Made by a program: the position numbers and the translations under genes
Source of the DNA: a virus
Length of the DNA stretch: 49,126 nt
Direction: 5' to 3' (one strand)
Virus record (IMG/VR): IMGVR_UViG_3300044733_004818
Span: 1-49,126 of that record
The notes under the pieces: model-generated
Seen by the model: the letters and a program-made list of their open reading frames with translations, nothing else
Database searches by the model: none
Told to the model about the DNA's origin: nothing
Shown: positions 1-7,138 of the stretch, piece by piece
How positions within the stretch are numbered: the first letter of the stretch is position 1
Layout: every line of letters starts with the position of its first letter

Positions 1-260
1 TTCTGGCGTTGCCATTTTGGCTGTTGCATTTTGCTACACTTTTTGCATTTTGCTCGGCATTTTGCAACACCCCCCCAAAAGGGGTAGAGTCTTTCGGATT
101 ATTTTCCGTTTGGCATGATATTTGCTAGAGCATTTCCCCTCTATAGGGGGGTTTTTTCGTTTTCCCCCCGTTGTGGGGGATTTTCGGCAAAAGGCGGCGG
201 TGGTCTAAACATAACAAGCCCACCATATATAATTGGCCAGTTTAATGGCCATAATCAGTA
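1..260. other. Left-edge region, mostly non-coding, hairpin-rich
   Basis: The first 65 bases carry the near-repeat GCATTTTGC several times (around 26-34, 45-53 and 58-66). Three GC-rich hairpins follow: CCCC-AAAA-GGGG at 73-84, CCCCT-CTAT-AGGGG at 136-149, and CCCCC-GTTGT-GGGGG at about 165-179. The middle one is followed by six T and reads as a rightward terminator. A reading frame open from base 2 to a TGA at 116-118 could be the tail of a rightward gene outside the window. It is short, hydrophobic and overlaps the simple repeat, so I do not call it a gene. A TGGCC/GGCCA stem with an eight-base spacer lies near 234-252. I see no other gene. Confidence 0.5.
136..157 (+). terminator. Candidate rho-independent terminator
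   Basis: A perfect 5-bp stem CCCCT/AGGGG closes a CTAT loop at 136-149. Two further G and a run of six T (152-157) follow. The T run lies on the plus strand, so it would end transcription coming from the left of the window. A second C5/G5 hairpin (about 165-179) follows within 20 bases and ends in ATTTT, so the two may act in series. It does not fit as terminator of the leftward gene at 261-485, because the minus strand has no T run after either stem. Confidence 0.5.
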
Positions 261-485
261 TCACGATAATGAGTTGCCAGAATTCTCAGCACCAGCATTC
301 TTTTTGCGTCGCCCACGAGGCTTGCTAACCTTTAGTTTGCGTCGCTGACGTCGTATCATACCGTATGTTACATTTTCGCCCGTCATTTCACTTAGTTTAG
401 CCGCTAGCTCAATATCGCTAAATAGCGACAAATTGTCCTTAATATACTGAATTTCCACATCACTCCATCTTTTATATGTAGCCAT
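261..485 (-). CDS. Small helix-turn-helix DNA-binding protein
   Basis: This encodes 74 residues starting MATYKRWSDVEIQYIKDN. I chose the ATG at 485 over an upstream ATG at 545 because AAAGGAAAG sits just before it and the upstream extension looks non-coding. The first 50 residues have the pattern W-x2-x-E-x2-YI, then 'DIELAAKL' and 'VTYGMIRRQRRKLKV', which reads as a small Myb/SANT-like or homeodomain-like helix-turn-helix. The tail is basic (KPRGRRKK) and then Ser/Gly-rich. The same 'W/L-x-x-E-x-x-(Y/F)I-x-(D/E)N' opening occurs in the protein encoded at 1302. It is transcribed divergently from the late block, which suits a regulator. Function is inferred from fold pattern only. Confidence 0.6.
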   Translation of the reverse strand: MATYKRWSDVEIQYIKDNLSLFSDIELAAKLSEMTGENVTYGMIRRQRRKLKVSKPRGRRKKNAGAENSGNSLS

Positions 486-499
486 AACGCTTTCCTTTT

Positions 500-532
500 T
501 TGACAAAAAGTGTACAAAACATAATATATAAT
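500..532 (+). promoter_or_regulatory. Candidate promoter in the divergent intergenic region
   Basis: TTGACA at 500-505 is a perfect sigma-70 -35 hexamer. It is followed 16 bases later by TAATAT (522-527), and TATAAT follows at 527-532. Transcription would start near 535-540, and the Shine-Dalgarno AAGAGGT of the first rightward gene is at about 553-559, so the geometry fits. The overlapping TATAATATA (527-535) could also serve as an extended -10 for the phage's own sigma factor encoded downstream. The motif is read directly; activity is inferred. Confidence 0.5.
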
Positions 533-564
533 ATACATTGGTCACTTTAACGCAAGAGGTATTT

Positions 565-717
565 ATGAATATTGACCAAATTTCCCCCAGTGTTCTTCAC
601 GTTACTGCTAAAGAAAACCTCAATATAGACGACGATTTAAATAAACAAGCTACAAAAACAATAGCCGAATTAATAGATGACGAAAAAAACAACGAAGAAA
701 AAAACTCCAGCGATTGA
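565..717 (+). CDS. Small acidic hypothetical protein
   Basis: A 50-residue reading frame starts MNIDQISPSVLHVTAKENL and ends with an acidic/Asn-rich tail (DDEKNNEEKNSSD). The ATG at 565 is preceded by AAGAGGT at a spacing of about 6, one of the better ribosome-binding sites nearby. Its last 41 bases overlap the start of the sigma-factor gene, which itself lacks a clear Shine-Dalgarno site. Translation of this ORF may therefore be coupled to that of the sigma gene. There is no recognisable domain. It could be a leader peptide or a short partner protein; I do not recognise it. Confidence 0.5.
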   Translation: MNIDQISPSVLHVTAKENLNIDDDLNKQATKTIAELIDDEKNNEEKNSSD

Positions 718-1309
718 TGAAAATGAATTCTTACGAGTTATAGACGTTATTAGTAAAAAATTGGCTTATAAATTTAAATTTGGATATCATGATTTTGATG
801 ATATGAAGCAACAGATTAGTATCTTTGCTTTGGAAGGCTTAAAAAACTATGACCATAAAAGGCCCCTAGAAAACTTTCTTTGGACCCACGTAAGAAATCG
901 TTTATTCAACTATAAAAGAGACAACTATCAAAGGCCCGACAAACCTTGTTTGAGTTGTCCACTATACGATCCTCACTGCAAAAAAAATATTAGCGGTTGC
1001 GAACAATACTCTAATAAAGAAGATTGTGATTTATATAGTTCATGGTTGGCCCGCAACAATACTAAAAAGAATCTTATGCATCTCACAACCATAGATGAAA
1101 TTAAAGACTACAGTAGCGCATTTTGTAGTGATGATAATTTATTAACAAATAATATTGCTAGTAATGAAATATTTAATTTATTAGAAACTCATTTAAATGG
1201 AGAATACCGCACACTATATCTCAAAGTTAAAAATGGTACTAAAATTAACAGAAGCGACATGGACAAGCTATCTGCTAAACTAAAGGAGATCATAGAAGCT
1301 CATGGCTAA
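677..1309 (+). CDS. Phage RNA polymerase sigma factor (region-2-like) with Cys cluster
   Basis: This 210-residue protein has a sigma-70 region-2-like core at about 15-90: FDDMKQQISIFALEGLKNYD, then 'ENFLWTHVRNRLFNYKRDN'. That arrangement (acidic helix, NYD, F-x-NFL, RNR, KRDN) is typical of small late sigma factors of large phages. It is followed by a Cys-rich segment with C91, C94, C101, C108 and C117 that could bind zinc. A C-terminal helical part (about 150-210) may contact the -35 element or DNA. It probably redirects host RNA polymerase to late promoters for the head and tail genes that follow. The start at 677 has no good Shine-Dalgarno site and lies inside the upstream small ORF, suggesting translational coupling. 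The stop overlaps the next start by 8 bases. Confidence 0.72.
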   Translation: MTKKTTKKKTPAIDENEFLRVIDVISKKLAYKFKFGYHDFDDMKQQISIFALEGLKNYDHKRPLENFLWTHVRNRLFNYKRDNYQRPDKPCLSCPLYDPHCKKNISGCEQYSNKEDCDLYSSWLARNNTKKNLMHLTTIDEIKDYSSAFCSDDNLLTNNIASNEIFNLLETHLNGEYRTLYLKVKNGTKINRSDMDKLSAKLKEIIEAHG

Positions 1310-2123
1310 AAAACGTGGACAACTAAGTTTAGACGAAGAAAAATTCATAACTGAAAACATTAACATATTAAGCATAGAAGATATTGCTGATCAACTTAAT
1401 CGCAATGTTGACCCTGTTCAACGATATATTGATGAAAATCAATTGTATAGCTTGGATGATAAAAGTGAAAATGATATTCTGAAACGTAAGTTACGCAGCA
1501 AAACTTTCTGGACCGAAGTGATGAGGCAGTTTGATGATGAAACGGGCGAATTACAGTACTTTGAAGATACGTGGGTTGGCCTAATTAAACAATTTCGAGA
1601 GGACGTTTTACCAGCAGAAGAATTACAAATCAAACAGTTTATCACCATAGATATTCTTATTAATCGCTCTATGAAAGAGCGCAAACGACACATTAGTGAA
1701 ACAGAAAAATTACAAAAGCTAGTAGACAAAGAATATGAAAAACCAGAAGATCAAAGAGATATTCCTAAACTAGCTAATCTTGAAACTCAATTAAGTTTTG
1801 CCCGCAATAGTATAGCAAGTTATACAAACGAATATACTAAACTATTAAATGAACAACAAAAAATAAGCAAAGACTTAAAGGCCACTCGTGAACAGCGTAT
1901 CAAAAGAATAGAAGATGGCAAAAGTTCCTGGGTTGGTTTAATTCGCATGCTAGAGGACGAAGATATAAGAGAGAAAGAAGGACGAGAAATGGAAATATTG
2001 GCTTTGGCTACAGAAAAGGCTAAGCGCACCCTTTATGGATATCATCAATATTCTGATCATAGTGTTGATTGCCCCATACTAAATGAGGAGGCAGTAAATC
2101 TTAATGACTCGGAATTACAATGA
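1302..2123 (+). CDS. HTH and coiled-coil protein, probable small terminase subunit
   Basis: The 273-residue product has an N-terminal helix-turn-helix (residues 8-48: DEEKFITENI, 'IEDIADQL', 'VQRYIDENQL'). A middle part with W70 and W91 follows, then a long charged helical section (about 115-225, rich in E, K, Q) likely to form a coiled coil and oligomerise, and a short tail. A DNA-binding N-terminus plus oligomerising helices, placed just before HNH, ERCC4 and TerL genes, is the usual set-up of a small terminase that recognises the packaging site. I do not see a diagnostic family motif, so this is positional inference. It overlaps both neighbours (8 bases at the start, 20 at the end), consistent with one operon. 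Confidence 0.5.
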   Translation: MAKKRGQLSLDEEKFITENINILSIEDIADQLNRNVDPVQRYIDENQLYSLDDKSENDILKRKLRSKTFWTEVMRQFDDETGELQYFEDTWVGLIKQFREDVLPAEELQIKQFITIDILINRSMKERKRHISETEKLQKLVDKEYEKPEDQRDIPKLANLETQLSFARNSIASYTNEYTKLLNEQQKISKDLKATREQRIKRIEDGKSSWVGLIRMLEDEDIREKEGREMEILALATEKAKRTLYGYHQYSDHSVDCPILNEEAVNLNDSELQ

Positions 2124-2385
2124 TCCTCAATATAAACAATGGAGAAAATTAATAAAAACAAGAGATAAAAATACTTGTCAATGGCCCGGTTGTAAAAGCC
2201 GCTATAAAATTCATGCTCATCATATTCAAAAATGGGCCGATTTTCCCGGCTTAAGATACCATCCTCAAAACGGTATTTGTCTCTGCAAAATTCATCATGA
2301 TCTTATAAAAGATAACGAAGAAAATTATAGTCAATTTTTTAGCACACTAATACTAAATAAACTACGAGCTTCCAATGAAAAGTAA
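2104..2385 (+). CDS. HNH endonuclease
   Basis: This 93-residue single-domain HNH nuclease has paired zinc ligands C25-x4-C30 (CQWPGC) and C61-x2-H64 (LCKIHH). The catalytic His pair is in HAHHI (H39, H40), and Asn56 sits in the 'QNGICLC' strand, giving the full H-N-H pattern. HNH genes beside terminases are well known in HK97-type phages, where the protein helps cleave concatemeric DNA during packaging. It sits between the probable small terminase and an ERCC4 nuclease, overlapping both. A free-standing homing role is less likely because it overlaps neighbouring genes and looks like a stable operon member. Confidence 0.85.
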   Translation: MTRNYNDPQYKQWRKLIKTRDKNTCQWPGCKSRYKIHAHHIQKWADFPGLRYHPQNGICLCKIHHDLIKDNEENYSQFFSTLILNKLRASNEK

Positions 2386-2857
2386 TGATCCTTTTACTAT
2401 AATAGTAGATACCAGAGAGCAGATGCCATGGGAATTTGGCTTTCACAATACTGCTAAAAGAAAATTGGATACTGGAGACTATAGTATGGAAGGATTTGAA
2501 AGCTTATTTACTATAGAAAGAAAAAAGAGCGTTAGTGAAATTGCTAATAATATTACTGAAAGTCGATTCAAAGATGTATTGGAGAGATTGGGCAAAATAC
2601 CACACAGTTTCATGATTATGGAATTTAGTTTGGATGAAATCTATCAGTTTCCTGTTGGTAGTGATGTTCCTAAAAAAATGTGGGACAAGTTGCGCATTAG
2701 TGGTAATTATATTATGAAGTATCTAATAGAGGCTCAATTAAATTACAATATTCACATACTATTTTGTGATGATGCTGAAAATGCGGAGCGGGTAGCCGTA
2801 AGTTTAATGAAAAGAATATACGAAAAATATGGCAAAAACCAGCAACCTAATATTTGA
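2375..2857 (+). CDS. ERCC4/XPF-type nuclease
   Basis: The 160-residue product is an ERCC4-fold nuclease domain. The signature residues are V11-D12-T-R14-E15, then L31-D-T-G34-D35-Y36, then I47-E48-R49-K50-K51. These correspond to the metal-binding acidic residues and ERK-type motif of XPF/Mus81 nucleases. The rest ('SFMIMEF', 'YIMKYLIEA', 'ILFCDD') fits the alternating strands and helices of the fold. There is no helix-hairpin-helix domain, so it is a minimal single-domain form that would cut branched DNA, for example during replication or packaging. It overlaps the HNH gene by 11 bases and TerL by 29 bases. Confidence 0.85.
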   Translation: MKSNDPFTIIVDTREQMPWEFGFHNTAKRKLDTGDYSMEGFESLFTIERKKSVSEIANNITESRFKDVLERLGKIPHSFMIMEFSLDEIYQFPVGSDVPKKMWDKLRISGNYIMKYLIEAQLNYNIHILFCDDAENAERVAVSLMKRIYEKYGKNQQPNI

Positions 2858-4856
2858 TAATGCGTGGCTTGGATTAGGAGATCTTAGTCAAATAATTATT
2901 CCGACCAATCATATGATTGGCCGAACCAAAGAAGATATAGAAAATCCTGATCTTCATTTATTAAGACTACTACGAGATCCTAAATATTTTGGAACCACGG
3001 CCAAACTATTATTTGATATTGAGCTTCATCCTATTCAGATAGCTATTCTTCAAGAATTTTGGCTACGACCATTTCCCATGTTTGTGGCATCTCGTGGTTT
3101 TGGTAAGAGTTTTCTTATGGCATTGTATTGTACTCTGAGATGCATACTGGTTCCTGGAACAAAGATTGTGGTTGTGGGTGCTGCTTTTCGTCAGAGTAAA
3201 ATCATATTTGAATATATGGAAACATTGTGGCGTAATAGTCCTATTCTCCGTAGCATCTTTAGTGGAAACGATGATGGTCCGCGTCGAGATGTTGATAGAT
3301 GCACTATGAGATTGGGCGAAAGTTGGACAATTGCTGTTCCTATGGGTGACGGTAGTAAGATCAGAGGTTTAAGAGCACACATTATCATCGCCGACGAGTT
3401 CGCATCAATTAGTCCTGATATTTATGAAACCGTAGTTTCAGGTTTCGCAGCCGTAAGTGCTAGTCCTATTCAAAACGTTAAAGAAGAAGCCAAAAAAGCA
3501 GCCATGTTGGAGGCTGGTTTATGGAGCGATGAGTTAGAAGCAGTACAAATTAAAAAGGGTAATCAAGCTATTATTGCTGGCACAGCAGATTATAGTTTTA
3601 AGCATTTTGCAAGTTATTGGAAAAGATACAAAGCTATTATTAATAGCAAAGGAGACAAACATAAACTAGAAGAAATTTTTAAAGGAGAAGTACCAGATAG
3701 TTTTAATTGGAAAGACTATAGCATAGTTCGCATTCCATACGAATTAATTCCCAAGGGCTTTATGGATGACAAACAGGTTAGTAGAGCCAAAGCCACTATT
3801 CATACTGGCATATATAATATGGAATATGCTGCGTGTTTTACAGAAGATAGTGATGGCTTTTTCAGACGAAGTCTTATTGAAAGCTGCGTGACTAATGAGT
3901 CTAAACCTATCATTATAAGTGGAAACAATATTTTATTTGATGTTAGCACCAAGGGCAATCCTGATCTTCAGTATGTATATGGTATTGATCCGGCGAGCGA
4001 AAAAGATAACTTTACTATAGTGATTTTAGAATTACATAAAGATCATAATCGTATAGTTTATGGTTGGAGTACCAATAGAAATAATTTTAAAGATCGACAA
4101 AAGATAGGCTTGGTGAATGAACATGATTTTTATGGATTTTGTGCTAGGAAAATTCGTAATCTTATGAAAATATTTCCTTGTGCTAGAATTGGCATGGATG
4201 CTCAGGGTGGTGGTGTTGCAGTAGAGGAGGCTTTACATGATCCTGGGAAATTAGAAGATGGCGAAAATCTAATCTGGCCAGTAATTGATATGAATAAATT
4301 CAAAGATACTGATGATCAACCAGGATTACATATTCTAGAATTAGTTCAATTTGCACGAGCAGATTGGACAGCACAAGCCAATCATGGCTTACGCAAAGAT
4401 CTAGAAGATAAAGTTTTATTATTTCCAAGATTCGATCAAGTTACTTTAGCTTTGGCACTAGATAGAGAAAATAAAGATATTATGACAGCTGATCTTAGCA
4501 ATCTATATGATAGCGAGAGTGAGTGTGTGTTAGAAATAGAAGAACTTAAAAATGAACTGACAACAATTGTAATGACACAAACTAGCACAGGACCAAATGC
4601 TCGTGATCGCTGGGATACTCCGGAAATCAAACTACCTAATGGTAAAAAGGGCAAATTAAGAAAAGATAGATATAGTGCTTTAGTTATAGCAAATATGCTA
4701 GCACGACAAATGAGCAGAACCTTAGAGCCTGCATCTTTTGATGTAATTGGTAATAATTTATCTGATGTTGGTAAAACAAGTGGCCAAATGTATAAAGGGC
4801 CAAGCTGGTTCATAGATAATGCAAATGCTAATATATATGGTGGAATTTATAGATAA
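2829..4856 (+). CDS. terL: Terminase large subunit (ATPase and nuclease)
   Basis: The 675-residue packaging motor has an N-terminal ATPase with Walker A S88-R-G-F-G-K-S94 (in 'FVASRGFGKSFLMA') and Walker B at 185-190 (IIIADE, with E190 the likely catalytic glutamate). The C-terminal RNase H-like nuclease shows acidic residues D387 (YGIDPAS), D457 (IGMDAQGGG) and D613 (KDRYSALV). It drives DNA into the prohead through the portal and cuts the concatemer. Length is in the upper normal range for TerL. The start overlaps the ERCC4 gene by 29 bases. An unusual triple 12-bp repeat follows its stop. Confidence 0.95.
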   Translation: MAKTSNLIFDNAWLGLGDLSQIIIPTNHMIGRTKEDIENPDLHLLRLLRDPKYFGTTAKLLFDIELHPIQIAILQEFWLRPFPMFVASRGFGKSFLMALYCTLRCILVPGTKIVVVGAAFRQSKIIFEYMETLWRNSPILRSIFSGNDDGPRRDVDRCTMRLGESWTIAVPMGDGSKIRGLRAHIIIADEFASISPDIYETVVSGFAAVSASPIQNVKEEAKKAAMLEAGLWSDELEAVQIKKGNQAIIAGTADYSFKHFASYWKRYKAIINSKGDKHKLEEIFKGEVPDSFNWKDYSIVRIPYELIPKGFMDDKQVSRAKATIHTGIYNMEYAACFTEDSDGFFRRSLIESCVTNESKPIIISGNNILFDVSTKGNPDLQYVYGIDPASEKDNFTIVILELHKDHNRIVYGWSTNRNNFKDRQKIGLVNEHDFYGFCARKIRNLMKIFPCARIGMDAQGGGVAVEEALHDPGKLEDGENLIWPVIDMNKFKDTDDQPGLHILELVQFARADWTAQANHGLRKDLEDKVLLFPRFDQVTLALALDRENKDIMTADLSNLYDSESECVLEIEELKNELTTIVMTQTSTGPNARDRWDTPEIKLPNGKKGKLRKDRYSALVIANMLARQMSRTLEPASFDVIGNNLSDVGKTSGQMYKGPSWFIDNANANIYGGIYR

Positions 4857-4871
4857 CTAGTGTATTATTTT

Positions 4872-4907
4872 AATACCTATTACAATACCTATTACAATAC
4901 TTATTAT
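4872..4907 (+). repeat. Three tandem 12-bp units before the portal start codon
   Basis: Two perfect copies of AATACCTATTAC (4872-4883, 4884-4895) are followed by a near copy AATACTTATTAT (4896-4907). The last copy runs into the portal ATG at 4906. The 49-base gap between TerL and portal is made mostly of this repeat, and no Shine-Dalgarno sequence is visible in it. It may be a slippage product in a leader, a protein-binding array, or a packaging-related site. Confidence 0.75.
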
Positions 4908-7128
4908 GGCAAGAAAAAAATATCCAAAAAGCGATAACATTCCTGTTGCTCCTAATGCTATGCCCGATAATGCGTATGTTACATGGGATGAAAATGATTT
5001 AGCCAGTAAACAAAAAGCTTTGGATGAATCATCACGAAGTTTGGATGAATACGGCCTTTTCACAAACAAGGCTACTGCTGCTACTAGTCGATTCAGAAAC
5101 TTCATGAATCTTGATGGTCAAACATCTGGCCGTCCAGGTTTAACTAAAAGTGATTATGACTATTTCCGTCCAGATGAAGCTATTCCTACGGAAATTAAGG
5201 CCATATTTGCCATGGCAGATCAAATCTATAATCGTGTTGGTTTAGTTAAAAATGTTATTGATCTTATGGGTGATTTTGCTAGTCAGGGTATTCGTCTTGT
5301 TCACCCAAATAAAAGAATAGAAAGATTTTATCGTAATTGGTTTGAAAAAGTAAAAGGCGAAGAACGTAGTGAAAGATTTTTAAATCATCTATACCGTGTG
5401 GGTAATGTTGTTATTAATCGTCAAACAGCTAAGATTAGTGTTAAAGTTGCAGAAGATATGTATAAAACTAAAGCATCTGCGGATCTTATTATCAATAGCG
5501 ATGAACCAGTTGTTGAAAAGAGAGAAATTCCTTGGAAATATACATTTATAGATCCAAGAGTAGTTGATATTGCCGGAGCATCATTAGCGTCATTTGTTGG
5601 CAAGAAAAATTATTATATAACTATTCCAGCATCTCTTAGAAAAATTATTAATGCCCCAAAAAACGAAGCTGAACAAGCAATTATCGCACAATTACCAGAA
5701 GCTATAGTTGAAGCAGCTAAAAGCAAGAAGGCTTATCTATTAGATCCGGATAAAACACTAGTATTTCATTATAAAAAAGACGATTGGAAGACTTGGGCTT
5801 TTCCAATGATTTATAGTATTATGGATGATATTAGTATTGTTGAAAAATTAAAATTGGCAGATCTTGCTGCTCTTGATGGTGCCATTAGTAATATTCGTAT
5901 TTTTAAACTTGGTAGTTTAGAACATAAAATTGCTCCAACACAAGCTGCTGCTAGTAAACTTAGTAGTATTTTACAAGCTAATGTTGGCGGCGGAACAATG
6001 GATCTTGTGTGGGGTCCAGATATTGAACTTATCGAAAGTAAGACTAGTGTTCATCAATTTTTAGGAGAAGGTAAATATACTCCACATTTAAATAGTATTT
6101 ATGCTGGTCTTGGTATTCCTCCAACTCTTACAGGAACATTCGGAGCTGCCGGAACTACCAATAATTTCATCAGTCTTAAAACTCTAACACAAAGATTACA
6201 GTATGGTCGTAAAGTATTGATGGCATTTTGGAAACAAGAAATTGCCATGGTTCAAAAAGCTATGGGATTTAGATTTCCCGCAAAGATTGAATTCGATAGA
6301 ATGGATCTTAGCAACGAAGATTCCGAAAAAGCATTACTGGTACAATTGGCTGATAGAAACCTTATCAGTGATGAAATGCTACAAAAAGCATTTGGTTTTG
6401 ATCCAGATATGGAGAAAACTAGACTTAATAGAGAAAACAGAGAAAGAGATAGTGATCGTATGGTACAAAAAGCCGGTCCTTTCTTTGACGGTGGTACTTT
6501 TGATAACAGCATGAAAAAAATGGCTATGCAACTTGGTCTTGCTACTCCAAGTCAAGTTGGTTTGGAGTTAGAACCTAAAAAGAAAGGCGAGATGAATGCC
6601 GTTGAGGTTAAGTCTGAATTTGCAATTCCTAAGTTGCCTTTTGGTGGTGGAGTTAAACAAGAACCCGCACTCAAAGGACAACCACAGCAAGGCCGTCCAA
6701 AAAATTCTAAAGATAGCAAGAAACGCAAAACTAAAGATTTTGCCCCACAAACTGGAGCATCATTATATCTATGGTCTATTGAAGCTCAGGATAAAATTGC
6801 CGATATTTTAAATCCACAACTATTAGAGTTTTATAATAAAAAGAATATGCGGAGCTTATCAAAAACTGAATATGATGAAGCAGAGGCTACAAAAACTAAA
6901 ATTCTTTTTTCATTAGATCCATTTGACACCATAACTGAAGAAGTAGTTTTAGCAAAACTCAATACTATTAATAGTATTGACAATAATCTTAAAATTGTTA
7001 AATATCATAATCTAATAAAAGCAATTTCTAATGAAATAAATAGAAACCCAACAACAGAAGAACTAAAGTATACTAAAGCCTATTTTTATCAAACGGTGTA
7101 TGCCTCTAATGAAGAGTCCCCAAATTAA
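4906..7128 (+). CDS. Portal protein
   Basis: The 740-residue portal forms the dodecameric DNA channel at the capsid vertex. Typical portal features are seen: 'VKNVIDLMGDFASQGIRLV' (about 115-131), 'FYRNWFEKVKGEERSERFL' (about 141-159), 'YTFIDPRVVDI' in the wing, and the GLGIPPTLTG segment followed by a long helix 'LQYGRKVLMAFWKQEIAMVQ' in the clip/stem part. The C-terminus is extended by a basic, probably disordered linker (about 555-620, rich in K, Q, P and G) and a helical tail, making it longer than most portals. Its place directly after TerL supports the call. The start codon has no evident Shine-Dalgarno site. Confidence 0.93.
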   Translation: MARKKYPKSDNIPVAPNAMPDNAYVTWDENDLASKQKALDESSRSLDEYGLFTNKATAATSRFRNFMNLDGQTSGRPGLTKSDYDYFRPDEAIPTEIKAIFAMADQIYNRVGLVKNVIDLMGDFASQGIRLVHPNKRIERFYRNWFEKVKGEERSERFLNHLYRVGNVVINRQTAKISVKVAEDMYKTKASADLIINSDEPVVEKREIPWKYTFIDPRVVDIAGASLASFVGKKNYYITIPASLRKIINAPKNEAEQAIIAQLPEAIVEAAKSKKAYLLDPDKTLVFHYKKDDWKTWAFPMIYSIMDDISIVEKLKLADLAALDGAISNIRIFKLGSLEHKIAPTQAAASKLSSILQANVGGGTMDLVWGPDIELIESKTSVHQFLGEGKYTPHLNSIYAGLGIPPTLTGTFGAAGTTNNFISLKTLTQRLQYGRKVLMAFWKQEIAMVQKAMGFRFPAKIEFDRMDLSNEDSEKALLVQLADRNLISDEMLQKAFGFDPDMEKTRLNRENRERDSDRMVQKAGPFFDGGTFDNSMKKMAMQLGLATPSQVGLELEPKKKGEMNAVEVKSEFAIPKLPFGGGVKQEPALKGQPQQGRPKNSKDSKKRKTKDFAPQTGASLYLWSIEAQDKIADILNPQLLEFYNKKNMRSLSKTEYDEAEATKTKILFSLDPFDTITEEVVLAKLNTINSIDNNLKIVKYHNLIKAISNEINRNPTTEELKYTKAYFYQTVYASNEESPN

Positions 7129-7138
7129 GGGTTAAAAT

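Noticed and set aside
2-118. Open frame from the left edge to TGA 116-118
   Set aside because: It is short and overlaps the GCATTTTGC repeat and a hairpin; without upstream sequence it cannot be told from chance.
115-348. Rightward 77-residue frame at the left end
   Set aside because: It runs through the hairpins and antisense to the leftward HTH gene, has no ribosome-binding site and is Phe/Arg-rich without domain pattern.
2104-2385. Homing endonuclease interpretation of the HNH gene
   Set aside because: It overlaps both neighbours within a packaging operon and interrupts no gene; packaging-associated HNH is simpler.
4857-5105. Leftward 82-residue hydrophobic frame over the portal start
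   Set aside because: It is antisense to the portal gene and the 12-bp repeats, with no ribosome-binding site.
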